NCBI GenBank assembly: GCA_009731375.1
Contig: BJOX01000079.1
Location: forward strand, 209,921-273,920
Source: Paulinella micropora
Lineage: Eukaryota > Cercozoa > Imbricatea > Euglyphida
Direction: 5' to 3'
Length of the DNA: 64,000 bases
Part shown: in pieces, positions 1 through 8,403 of the stretch
Layout of the letters: each line of letters opens with the position of its first letter
Numbering within the stretch: position 1 is the stretch's first letter
The notes under the pieces: model-generated
Told to the model about the DNA's origin: nothing
The model's database searches: none
Seen by the model: the letters and a program-made list of their open reading frames with translations, nothing else
Made by a program: the position numbers and the translations under genes

Positions 1-2
1 GG

Positions 3-1073
3 AATAAAGCGGAGGAGGTAAGACTGGGTTCCCGTTCAGGCGTGACGGTCCAGGAATGCCCCGCGCTGCAGGAGCTCAAGCTCCCCTCGACCGGGTGGCT
101 GAACTACACGGCCGGTACGCTGAGGGTACAGGACTGCCAACGTCTGCCAGCGCTCGTGTTACCGGAGGCTATGCCCAGCGTGGCGGAGTGGGGGCTGACA
201 ATCTCCGCCTGCCCCGCTCTGACCCAGCTCGTGCCGCCCGCCGAGCTACCAGTGTGCCAGGAGCTCATGCTCCGGGTACAGGACTGCCAACTTCTGCCAG
301 CGCTCGTGTTACCAACGGCCCTGCCCAGCGTGAGGGGGCTGGGGCTGACAATCTCCGCCTGCCCCGCTCTGACCAAGCTCGTGCCGCCCGCCGAGCTACC
401 AGCGTGCCGGGGGCTCATGCTCCGGGTACAGGACTGCCAACTTCTGCCAGCGCTCGTGTTACCAACGGCCCTGCCCAGCGTGACGGGGCTGGAGCTGACG
501 ATCACTGGCTGCCCCGCTCTGACTGAGCTCGCAGTGCCAGCAGCCATGCCCGGCGTGACGGAGCTGGAGCTGGCGATCACGGGCTGCTCCGCTCTGGCTA
601 AGCTCGTGCTGCCAGCCGACTTAGCCAAAGTGGAGAGGTTGACGCTGTCCATAGGAGACTGCCCCGCTCTGACTGAACTCGCAGTTCCAGCAGCCATGCC
701 CCGCGTGACGGAGCTGGAGCTGACGATCACGGGCTGCTCCGCTCTGGCTAAGCTCGTGCTGCCAGCCGATTTAGCCCAAGTGGAGAGGTTGACGCTGTCC
801 ATAGGAGACTGCGCTGCCCTGACTGAGCTAGTGCTGCCCGCCGGGCTAGGCCAGTGCCGAAGATTTCAGCTGACGTTGGCTAGCTGCCCGGTACTAGACA
901 CACTAACCGTTCCGGCAGGGCAGGTCCCGAATGCCTACATCGAGCTCGAGGGCTGCCCGCGGCTAGTGAGCCAAGATTGTAGGCTGTTCAGCCTGCAACA
1001 AATGCGCAAGATATGCTCCCAGCGGCGGGGCGTACGCCTCCACCTGCCGAAACGGCAGAAGACGGCCGCCTAG
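3..1073 (+). CDS. Leucine-rich-repeat-like protein, 5' end outside window
   Basis: The frame is open from the first bases of the window to TAG at 1071-1073, so the true start lies upstream; the GTG at 42 is merely the first start-like codon. About 355 residues are visible. They form a regular array of roughly 24-residue units, each with a central Cys, an A-L-x-x-L-V-L-P core and a Pro, the layout of LRR/BspA-like solenoids. Neighbouring units are almost identical in DNA (compare 271-345 with 420-494), so the array expanded recently. The last 40 residues are basic and end in KRQK-like sequence. No signal peptide or membrane segment is seen in the part present. Such solenoids normally bind proteins; no partner can be named. 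Base composition matches the genes up to 8403 and not the rest of the window, so I place it in the virus-like island. Confidence 0.7.
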   Translation, partial: NKAEEVRLGSRSGVTVQECPALQELKLPSTGWLNYTAGTLRVQDCQRLPALVLPEAMPSVAEWGLTISACPALTQLVPPAELPVCQELMLRVQDCQLLPALVLPTALPSVRGLGLTISACPALTKLVPPAELPACRGLMLRVQDCQLLPALVLPTALPSVTGLELTITGCPALTELAVPAAMPGVTELELAITGCSALAKLVLPADLAKVERLTLSIGDCPALTELAVPAAMPRVTELELTITGCSALAKLVLPADLAQVERLTLSIGDCAALTELVLPAGLGQCRRFQLTLASCPVLDTLTVPAGQVPNAYIELEGCPRLVSQDCRLFSLQQMRKICSQRRGVRLHLPKRQKTAA

Positions 1074-1374
1074 GCGCAGGGCCGGCCAGCAGGCCCGGAC
1101 CTGCCGGGTAGGCCCGGGGGGGGGGGGGGGGGGGGGGNNNNNNNNNNNNNNNNNNNNNNNNNNNNNNNNNNNNNNNNNNNNNNNNNNNNNNNNNNAGCAG
1201 CTCTGAGCGAGTCAGGCAGAACCACGGGCTGTCACAGCTTGGGCTGCGGACTTGGTAAAAAGAAATCGGGGCCACAGGACAGGCCGGTCTCTCCTCCGGG
1301 GCCTCGGCCCGCTGGCATGCGCCGGCCGCGGATCCCGGCCCCCCCAGAGAGAGAGAGAGAGAGNNNNNNNNNNA

Positions 1375-1464
<90 letters not shown>

Positions 1465-1867
1465 TGAGAGAGAGAGAGAGAGAAAAAGAGCCCAAGGTTG
1501 CCGCAGCTTGATTGTTGACCTAGTTAAAAAAACTTTCTCTTTAGCAACAGGGCAGGCCGACACGGGCCTTGGCTCGCTGGAATCTGCTGCACAAAGGCCG
1601 GTGGGCGACGGGGAACGAGTTTTTCTCCGAAATCCTGGTTGGCCAGGCACAAGCGCCGCCCCCCCCCCGCGATCTTCCAAGGGACTGGCCGCCGCGCGGT
1701 CAGCCCGCTCCCCTTGACCCGGGCCGGCCGGGGTCGTGTCCCTCTCCGGGCTGGCACAGAAAAACTAGTAGCGTCCTTTTTTTTAATGACTTGTACGGGC
1801 CCCGGACCCCCTGTGCGTTCCCCTCACTTCCTACTTCCTATCCCGGCTGCCCCGGGGCTCCCGCGGC
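1074..1867. other. Intergenic, GA microsatellite and two gaps
   Basis: A G homopolymer runs into a gap (1138-1195), and a (GA)n tract at 1346-1484 is interrupted by a 10-N gap at 1364-1373. The flanks 1225-1325 and 1495-1590 resemble each other (both contain a CAGCTTG start, a short A run, then CAGG-CAGGCCG), suggesting a diverged duplication around the GA tract. No gene is convincing here. Confidence 0.55.
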
Positions 1868-2467
1868 CTACGCGATGCGGCGGCGGGACTGCACTAGCCG
1901 CCGTTCGAACACCGCGTGCTGCCAGTGTTTGTCCATCAGTGTTTCTTTGCCCTGCACCTCCATGATGCGCTTGCCATGGTCAAAGACGTCTTGCACAATC
2001 TGCCGGCAGGCCACTAGAATGCCCTTCATGGCCAAGCCCTGGACGATGCTGACATTGGTCTGCTGGCTCAGGATGCACTGCATGACCCGGCGGTAGAACG
2101 TAGCTTTGCACAGAGCCGGCTTCAGGTGGCTCAGCCGGAGTTCCCGCGCAAACTTGCGCCGGAAGATTCTGGCCTGCTTGGCGCGCACCGTGCGCTTGGC
2201 GCCGCGCCGGCGCTCCTCTTTCGGACTGTCTTTTTCCGGGGGCGGGGCGGAGCGGCTGCGGGCCCGCTGGGAGTCACGCTGCTTGGTCTTCTTTTTCTTC
2301 CGCTTGGTGCTGCTGCCGGCCTTATCATGCCCCTGGCGCGAGCTGGCCTTGCCGCCAGACTCGGACGTGTGTCTTTTCTTGCCGGGGCTGGAGTGCTCCC
2401 GGTGTTTCTTCCGCCGTCGCACGCCCTCGGTCTCCCCGGGGCCGACGGTGCGCTTGGTACGTGTCAT
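1868..2467 (-). CDS. Histone H2B-family protein with long basic N-terminal tail
   Basis: ATG at 2467 to TAG at 1868, 199 residues. Residues ~1-115 are a tail rich in Lys, Arg and Ser; residues ~120-195 are a histone fold. Against canonical H2B the fold aligns without gaps from the first helix to the third: a Tyr/I-L-x-Q first helix, an A-M pair opening the long second helix, an R-I/R-L pair in the middle, a K-x-T loop and a Q-x-A-V third helix at identical spacing. The H2B alpha-C helix is missing; the protein ends ERRLVQSRRRIA. The first residues, MTRTKRTV, resemble the tip of histone H3 (ARTKQT) rather than H2B. Histones pack DNA as octamers; H2B pairs with H2A. Viral histones are known in marseilleviruses, medusavirus and mirusviruses. 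No intron. It is divergent from the gene at 2762. A host origin is less likely given composition and neighbours. Confidence 0.8.
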   Translation of the reverse strand: MTRTKRTVGPGETEGVRRRKKHREHSSPGKKRHTSESGGKASSRQGHDKAGSSTKRKKKKTKQRDSQRARSRSAPPPEKDSPKEERRRGAKRTVRAKQARIFRRKFARELRLSHLKPALCKATFYRRVMQCILSQQTNVSIVQGLAMKGILVACRQIVQDVFDHGKRIMEVQGKETLMDKHWQHAVFERRLVQSRRRIA

Positions 2468-2761
2468 GCTGTGACGGTGGGCCTTGATTGGCTGTTGGCT
2501 GGCGCGTTTGTGGCGCTCCAGCCCCCGCGCCGCCGCCCCAGGCCCGCCCAGCGGCGGCCCCGCCGCGCGCCGGGTAGGGCGGGGGGAGGGGGAGGGGGGC
2601 TGGGGGCACGCGCGGGGGAGCGGGGAGGGGGAGGGGGGCTGCGGGCACGCGCGAGGAGAGGGAAGGAAGGGAGGACAGGGAGGGGCAGGGGGTTCCCCCC
2701 TGGGGGGGGGGGAAGGGGGGGGTTTCCCCCCTCCCCCCCCCACAAGAAGTGGCGGCGTGGC
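2468..2761. promoter_or_regulatory. Divergent intergenic region between histone and protease genes
   Basis: The 294 bases separate the two start codons and must hold both promoters. A CCAATCA (CCAAT-box-like) lies on the minus strand at 2485-2491, only 18 nt before the histone ATG. The middle is GGGGAGGGGGAGG-type repeats (2580-2640, two near-copies) and G/C runs (2700-2740). No TATA box is obvious. The pairing suggests coordinated expression of histone and capsid protease, which is inference. Confidence 0.35.
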
Positions 2762-4817
2762 ATGAACCGTGCGGCAGACGAGGCGGCTAGGCTCGAGGAC
2801 TTTTTGCGGGCCAAGCTGCCGGGCGCCCGGCGCCGGGGGGTGGAGGGCGTCCAGGCCGACCCGGCCCGGTGCGTGTTCTACGGCCCCGAGCCCCCCGCGG
2901 TGCCGGCCGCCGAGGCCGACCGCGCCGTGGAGGTGGTGGAGCACTGCCTGTACGAGAACGCGCTAGCGCACGACGATCTAGAGCGCAAGCGCTATGACCC
3001 CGCGCTGCCGGCCGAGGCCCGACAGCACTACATGGAGCAGCTCAGCCGGGACGAACTGGCGCTGCTAGCCGTGCCCATGGTGGGCCGGCCGTGCTTTATC
3101 GAGCACTGCGACAACGCCGACGACTACGACCCCGTCTGCGGCGCGGGTGATTTCCGGCAGAGCTGGGGGTACGTGGCCGCCACGCGCTTCGACCCGGCCA
3201 CCCACAGCCTGTACATGTACAGCGCGCTGCTCCAGAACGTAGAGGGGCTCGCGAGCGCGTACCGCCTGCGGGACCCGGAGGGCCCCAAGGGCGCGAGCAT
3301 CCAGCACCTGCGGGACTCGCTGAACCAGGCGGCCGTGCTGGAGAATTCTTACTGTGCGCAGGGGGCACGCCCCGGGACGTACCTGCTGGGCTGGCGCTTC
3401 CTGTGGCCCGAGCGCTGCTACCGCAACCCCGGCCCGACCAACAGCAGCCGCGTCCTGCTGCCCCACCAGGTCGCGGACCTGAGTGCCCTGCCCTACTTCC
3501 GGCCCAGGGCGGGCGGGGGGCGGGGGGGCGCGGGGGCGCGGGCCAGCCCCGCCTCCCTCTCCCTTCCCCCGGCGCGGGCCGCCACGCTGGCGCGGGCCAG
3601 CCTCCGGCCCCTCCTCTCCCCTCCCGTCGCTTACCCGGGCCCCCAGAACCCCGGGGCGGTGTGGCGCGGGATACCTCGCGCTGCATTTCTGCGTCTGTGG
3701 CAACAAACCACACACCTCCGGCTGGGCCGAGCGAGCCACGTACGTGCCATGTACTCCCAGCCAGCAGCAGCAGTAGCGCCTACCCTGCTAGGCGTGCGCG
3801 CCTCGGCGGCCGAGGTGGCGGCGCCGCCCGCGGCCGACGGACACACCGGCGCGGAGGCGCCCCCGGAGCACCCTAGCGCGGCCGCCCCGACGCCGGCGCC
3901 GACGACGACGACGACGGCCGAGGGCGCCGCCGCGGCTCCCCCGGCGCTGGCGGCCGACGAGGCAGCGCCGCGGCCCGCCGCGACGACGACGCCGGCGGCG
4001 GGCGTCGTGGTCGGCGAGATCGTGCAGAAGGCCTCGCGCAGCATCCAGAAGATCGCGGACCCCGCCGTGCAGCGCGAGGTGTGCGTGATCATGCAGGAGC
4101 TGGTGGACACCCTGTACGAAGAAAACCAGCACCTGCAGGCCCAGAACGAGCACTTCCGGGCGAGCAAGTCGCAGGGGCTGAAGGAGGCCCTGCTGCGCTA
4201 CCTGGGCGTGTTCAACAGCGCGGCGCAGCAGCGCCACATGAGCGAAGACCTCGATCGTCTGCTCGGCGACGGGTCGCGCGGCCAGGTGTCGGACGAGCTG
4301 GCGGACCTGCTGCGGGCGTGCTGCGACCGTGGCTACCTCACGGCCGCGACGGCGGCCGCCGCGTCCGGGCGGCGCCTGGCGCCCGGGAACTGGGAGAGCG
4401 ACTACCGCCTCGTGATCCGCTCCGCCGCCGAGGACGCCGTCCCCGCGGCGCCCCAACCACTCAAGGCCCAGCTGCAGACGGTGCAGGAGCACGCCGCCGC
4501 CGTGCTGCGGCTGCCCACCGCCGCGCGNNNNNNNNNNCGTGCTGCGGCTGCCCGCCGCCGCCGTGCTGCGGCTGCCCGCCGCCGCGCGCGCGGCGGCCGG
4601 CACACCCCTGGCGCGCCCCGACGTGCTGGCCCGGAAGGCCGCCCCCCCGCCCTCGACGCCGGTGGGGCGGCCGAGCACCCCCGTACCCGAGGTGTACCAA
4701 GCCAGCGAGCCCTTGGACAAGTACTTTGCGCCCGAACCGGCCCCCCAGCAGCAGCAGCAGCAGTGGCTCTCGCTGGGCCGCCTCGAACGCCCCCTCAAGT
4801 CCCGCCGGCTGAACTAA
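2762..4817 (+). CDS. Candidate capsid maturation protease with scaffold-like C-terminus
   Basis: ATG at 2762, stop TAA at 4815-4817. A 10-N gap (4528-4537) inside a repeat of V-L-R-L-P-A-A hides the frame: the natural continuation after the gap is the frame starting at 4539, so the gap size is arbitrary. Roughly 680 residues. Residues ~95-210 are the only conserved-looking part: a short helix, then M-V-G-R-P-C-F-I-E-H (His115), a G-Y-V strand, and later N-S-Y-C-A-Q-G-A-R-P-G-T (Ser196). This order, G-x-P-x-x-x-E-H followed by x-S-x-C-x-x-G-A-R-x-G, is that of the prohead/herpesvirus assemblin fold, where His and Ser are catalytic. Residues ~250-440 are Pro/Ala/Thr-rich; ~440-500 contain a coiled coil (EENQHLQAQNEHFRA); the C-terminus is low complexity with a Gln run and a basic end, like capsid scaffolds, which are made as one protein with the protease. 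The length is close to herpesvirus UL26. A second His of a triad is not identified. The family call is inference. Confidence 0.5.
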
Positions 4818-5244
4818 ACTAGGCCCCCCTTGCTCGGCTGTTTCCCCACCCCGGCCGTAGGGCACGGCCGCGTTCGTGTAATTATTGAAAACCAAGACCG
4901 CCCGTGTGGGTCCCGGGGCCGCGATTGGCCAGCGGGACGAGCCCCGTCTGGGCCAGACCACCTGCTGGGGGTGGCGGTACCGTACGGCAGCTGTCCCGGT
5001 CGTAGCACTCCACTCACCGTCGCTTGTATCCAAACCGGTGTTTATTGTAAGCCGCTTTTTCCGCCCCGCCCGCGGTGCGCCGCGCACCCCCGGAGCCAGA
5101 ATTGTCCTGCCGACGTGATGGCCACCGCTCAGCACCAGGCCCCGTACCGCCAGCTCACTGCCTGTCCTCCCTGGTTGGCGGAAATACCAACCAGCGTTTC
5201 TCTTCAGCTTGCTTCTTGTTAATTTGGGCCGGCCCGGGCACCTC
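4818..5244. other. Intergenic with palindromic GCGGTAC motif
   Basis: There is no supported gene. It carries GCGGTACCGTACGGC at 4974-4988; related copies are at 6710-6724 and 7120-7129, all in non-coding parts of the island. A CCGCGATTGG stretch precedes it and CCAAACCGGTGTTTATT follows. Confidence 0.35.
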
Positions 5245-6489
5245 TTAGTAATCAGGCACTACGCGGAGTATGGGTAGGTTGTGATCGCGCCGCCAGTCAT
5301 GTAGCTGCTGTATAGCTGCGTCACTGAACCGGCTACAGCCCCGGAGTTCCCGCAGTTCGGGCAGATCCCAGCAGTGCCGCAGCGCGGCGTCCGTGAGCTG
5401 CGTACACTGTTTGAGGTACAGTGTCTGCAGGCTGCGCAGACCCCGGCAGTGGCGCAGCGCAGCGTCCGTGAGCTGCGTACAAAAGCTGAGGCGGAGTTCC
5501 CTCAGGCTGCCCAGACCCGCCAGGTATTGCAGTGAACCATCACCGAACTGCGCACAGAAGCTGAGGTCCAGTGTCCGCAGCCCGTTCAGCCCAGCTAAGT
5601 GTTGCAGCGAATCGTCTGGGAGCGCCGTACAGTTGTTCAGGATAAGTGTTTCCAGGTTTGACCGTGGTGGTAGGTTTTCTAGCCTCTGCAGGCTGGTACA
5701 GTTACTAAGGTCCAGCTCTCGCAGCGAGTCCAACCCCTGCAACAGTGTATCGTGGGTGAGCCTGCCGCATGAGCAGAGGTCAAGTCTCTGCAGGCTAGGC
5801 ATCGGCGGTAGCACTTGATTCCCGATGAGCTGGAAACAACAAGCGAGGCGTAGCTCCTGCAGGGAAGAGAGGCCCCTCAAGTACTACAGTCTCTCGTCCG
5901 TGACCCAGGAGAGTGCTAGCCGCCGCAGGTCCTGCAGTTGTAGGAGCGCGAGCACAGAGACATTGAACCTAACGTTAGTGAGGTCAAGCTTCTGCAGGTT
6001 TCGCAGCCCAGCCAAGCACAGGATTACTTGTGGCGTGACGCGGGGGTGTGAGCTGAGGTCGAGCGCCCTGATGTAGGGAAAGGCCCTCCCCATGGCCGAA
6101 ATACCTTGGTGCGTGAGGGGGCCGCCGTTGCGATTGTTGCTTATGCGTACCTCATCCACTACCAGACGAGACGGACACAGTCCTCCCCCCCGTTCGTCCA
6201 GACCGCGTAGCGCCGCGCAGCCCAGTGTAAGGCACGTCACCTTTACCCCGGCCTCGCTCCAGACCCGGCCGGGCCAGGCCAGGAAGGTTAAAACCTCGGC
6301 CTCCGTGTCCAGGCGGAGCGCCGCACGACGAAAGCGCACCCAGGCCTCCGGCTTGTCTAGGAATCGGCGCAGTTCGGGGCTCACCGCCCCCAGCTCGGGA
6401 TACCGGCCCAGGTAGCCCCGGAGGTGGCGCCAAACCTCGGTCGGGAACCCCAAGGTGTGCCCGCCCGGGGGGGCAGAGCGGCGATCCAT
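5245..6489 (-). CDS. F-box plus leucine-rich-repeat protein, interrupted by an in-frame TAG
   Basis: ATG at 6489, final stop at 5245-5247; about 414 codons with a single TAG at 5884-5886 in the same frame. Residues ~13-50 (F-P-T-E-V-W-x-x-L...A-V-S-P-E-L-R-R-F-L) form an F-box, the motif that docks substrate receptors on Skp1 of SCF ubiquitin ligases. From ~90 onward there are LRRs of about 24-25 residues of the cysteine-containing type (L-x-x-L-x-L-S-x-C), running without a break across the TAG: DERL-stop-YLRGLSSLQELRL. A CAG-to-TAG change is the simplest explanation. It could be a pseudogene, a sequencing error or stop readthrough; nothing downstream has decayed. F-box/LRR proteins are abundant in large DNA viruses and are thought to redirect host ubiquitination. 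The upstream neighbour is non-coding with a poly-C gap. Confidence 0.7.
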
Positions 6490-7306
6490 GGTTTTCGTTG
6501 GCCTTTCTGGTACTTAGCGCGGGAGAACCCTGCGTCGCGGACGGGGGGGGCCAAGACCGCGGGAAGGCGGGGGAGGGGCCGGATGGGGGGAGGGAGCCCC
6601 CCCCCCCCCCCCCCCCNNNNNNNNNNCCCGGCGGGCCCTGCCCGGCAGCAACCGGCAAGCAGGACGAGGCGGTGTCTTTGGTTAATCTTAAAGACTGTGT
6701 TATTTCGTGGCGGTACCCTACGGCCTCTGTCGCCGGTTGCTTCCCTCGGGGCGCTCCCGCGTGCACGACGTTACGGGCCGCGTCACTGGTCTGCAGCGCC
6801 GAGACTCTGTCGGGCTTTCGCAGGAAGACCTCTCCCTTCCTTGGCCGGGCATTTGGTTATTCCTGGCTGGTCAGCAGCCGGCCGAGCGAGGTTGCTTTAT
6901 TTACCTGACGAGCGCAGCCCGTCCTGCGTTACGTGCTGGTTCCGTAGGGGTGGTCTGCCTTAGGCGGTGTGCCGCCCCCCTGGGCGCTGCCTGGCGGGCG
7001 GCCCGGGCCCTCACGCCAGTGCCTTGGCCACGGGAGCACTGGCTCCCAGAGCCGAGGGGCCTGGGTTGCAGCGGCCGCAGAGCAAAGACCAGGACCAGCT
7101 GGCTCTCTCCTGGGCGATTGCGGTACGGCACACCAGACATCCAACGGTAGCCAGTACTTGTTTAGTCGGGTCAAGGCTAGCGCGGCGTGCGTTACGCGCT
7201 GGTCCTGGTTCCGTAGGTGTGGGCACTGCACTAGGAGGGGGAGGGAGAGAGAGCGAGGGGCGGGGGAGAAGGGGGGGGAGGGGGCAGAGGCGGCTGGTGA
7301 CCGACA
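6490..7306. other. GC-rich intergenic region with a gap
   Basis: Holds a C run and a 10-N gap at 6617-6626, two GCGGTAC-type motifs (6710-6724, 7120-7129), and two related stretches ending GTTACG(T/C)GCTGGT...TTCCGTAGG (6927-6950 and 7190-7217), then a GAGAGAGCGAGGGG purine tract (7230-7290). I see no gene. Confidence 0.4.
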
Positions 7307-8403
7307 CTAGGCACAGGACGGCGGGAGCGTTTCCGGCAGGTGCGCGGGCGCCAGCGCGCTGCCGAGCGCAAAGTGGGCGCAGAGTACGGTCGGGGGCAGG
7401 GCCCAGCTACTCAGGTCCTGGTCAAAAGAGGCGGCCTGGAAGAAGAGTGCCCGGGCGTCCGTCGCCGCGCCGACCTGCCAGGCAGATAGCGGCTGGTTAA
7501 AGCTGGTCGCCCCGCTAAAGGTGGCGGCTAGGTTGTCGACGCGCCGAACGTCCCAGCTGGCCAGGGGCTGGTTGAAGGCCGTGGCGTCCAGGAAGGCGCC
7601 CGACAGGTCCGTCACCCGGTCGGTGCGCCACGCGTCCAGCGGCTGGTTAAAGGCGGAGGCCTGGGCGAAGACGGCGCGCAGCGACGTCACGCCCGGCAGG
7701 CGCCACTGGCCGACCACCGGCGAGTTAAAAGAAGTAGCCCCCGCAAAGGAGTGGTCCAGGGACCTCACCTCCCCCAGGCCAGCGGGGGCTCGGCCGGCAG
7801 GCTCGTCAGGCGCCGGCAGCCCCGGAAGTGGCTGCCCCAGGCGGGGTGTAGGCTGACGCCCCCCCAGCTCGTGATGGCTACCAGGGACTCGCGCGTCGCT
7901 GCCTCGGCGTCCTGCATGGTCCAGCCGCCCAGGCGCGCCCGCGTCGTGGCGTAGTAGCGGCCGGCCGTGGGGAAAACACGCTCGCAGCCGGTCGGGTAGC
8001 GCCCGCACTCGAGGACCTGGCCGTCGCTCCAGGCGATGGACGCTCCGGGGGGCAGGGGGTAGGCAGGGAGGCGCAGCACTTGGCCGGAGGCCACCTCCCA
8101 CACGGAACGGAACACGGGGGGCTCGGTCGCGCTGGTGGTCGTGGTCGTCGTCGCCGGCGCGGGCGGCTCGGTGGCGGGGGGCTCGGTCGCGCTGGTGGTC
8201 GTGGTCGTCGCCGGCGCGGGCGGCCCGGTGGCGGGGGGCTCGGTCGCGCTGGTCGACGTCGTCGTGGTCGTCGCCGGTGCGGGCGGCTCGGTGGCGCTGG
8301 TGGTCGTGGTCGTCGTCGGCGCGGGCGGCTCGGTCGCGCTGGTGGTCGTGGTCGTCGCCGGCGCGGGCGGCTCGGTGGCGGGGGGCTCGGTCGCGCTGGT
8401 CGA
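7307..8403 (-). pseudogene. BspA-like (DUF285) surface protein with Thr-rich stalk, frameshifted and 5'-truncated
   Basis: Stop TAG at 7307-7309. The frame is open upstream to 8403, where unrelated Copia sequence begins, so the true N-terminus is lost. The order in the protein is: imperfect repeats of A-P-A-T-T-T-T-S-A-T-E-P-P (8120-8403), a mucin-like stalk; a globular segment; then at least five DUF285/BspA units of about 24 residues with the hallmark A-T-S-F-N-Q-P-L-x-x-W. The frame changes once near 7768-7775 in a GGGGG run: L-A-W-G continues as E-V-R-S-L-D-H-S-F-A in the next frame. This may be a homopolymer sequencing error. BspA-like proteins are typically surface or secreted and are found in bacteria, trichomonads, amoebae and giant viruses; here the GC-rich context favours a viral source. 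Confidence 0.7.

Noticed and set aside
104-802. Antisense ORF of 232 residues opposite the LRR gene
   Set aside because: Mirror of a repetitive GC-rich gene; no recognisable sequence.
2126-4822. 898-residue version of the protease gene starting at 2126
   Set aside because: The first 212 codons overlap the histone gene in antisense and read low-complexity sequence; the ATG at 2762 begins the sensible protein, and the reading after the gap is in the wrong frame.
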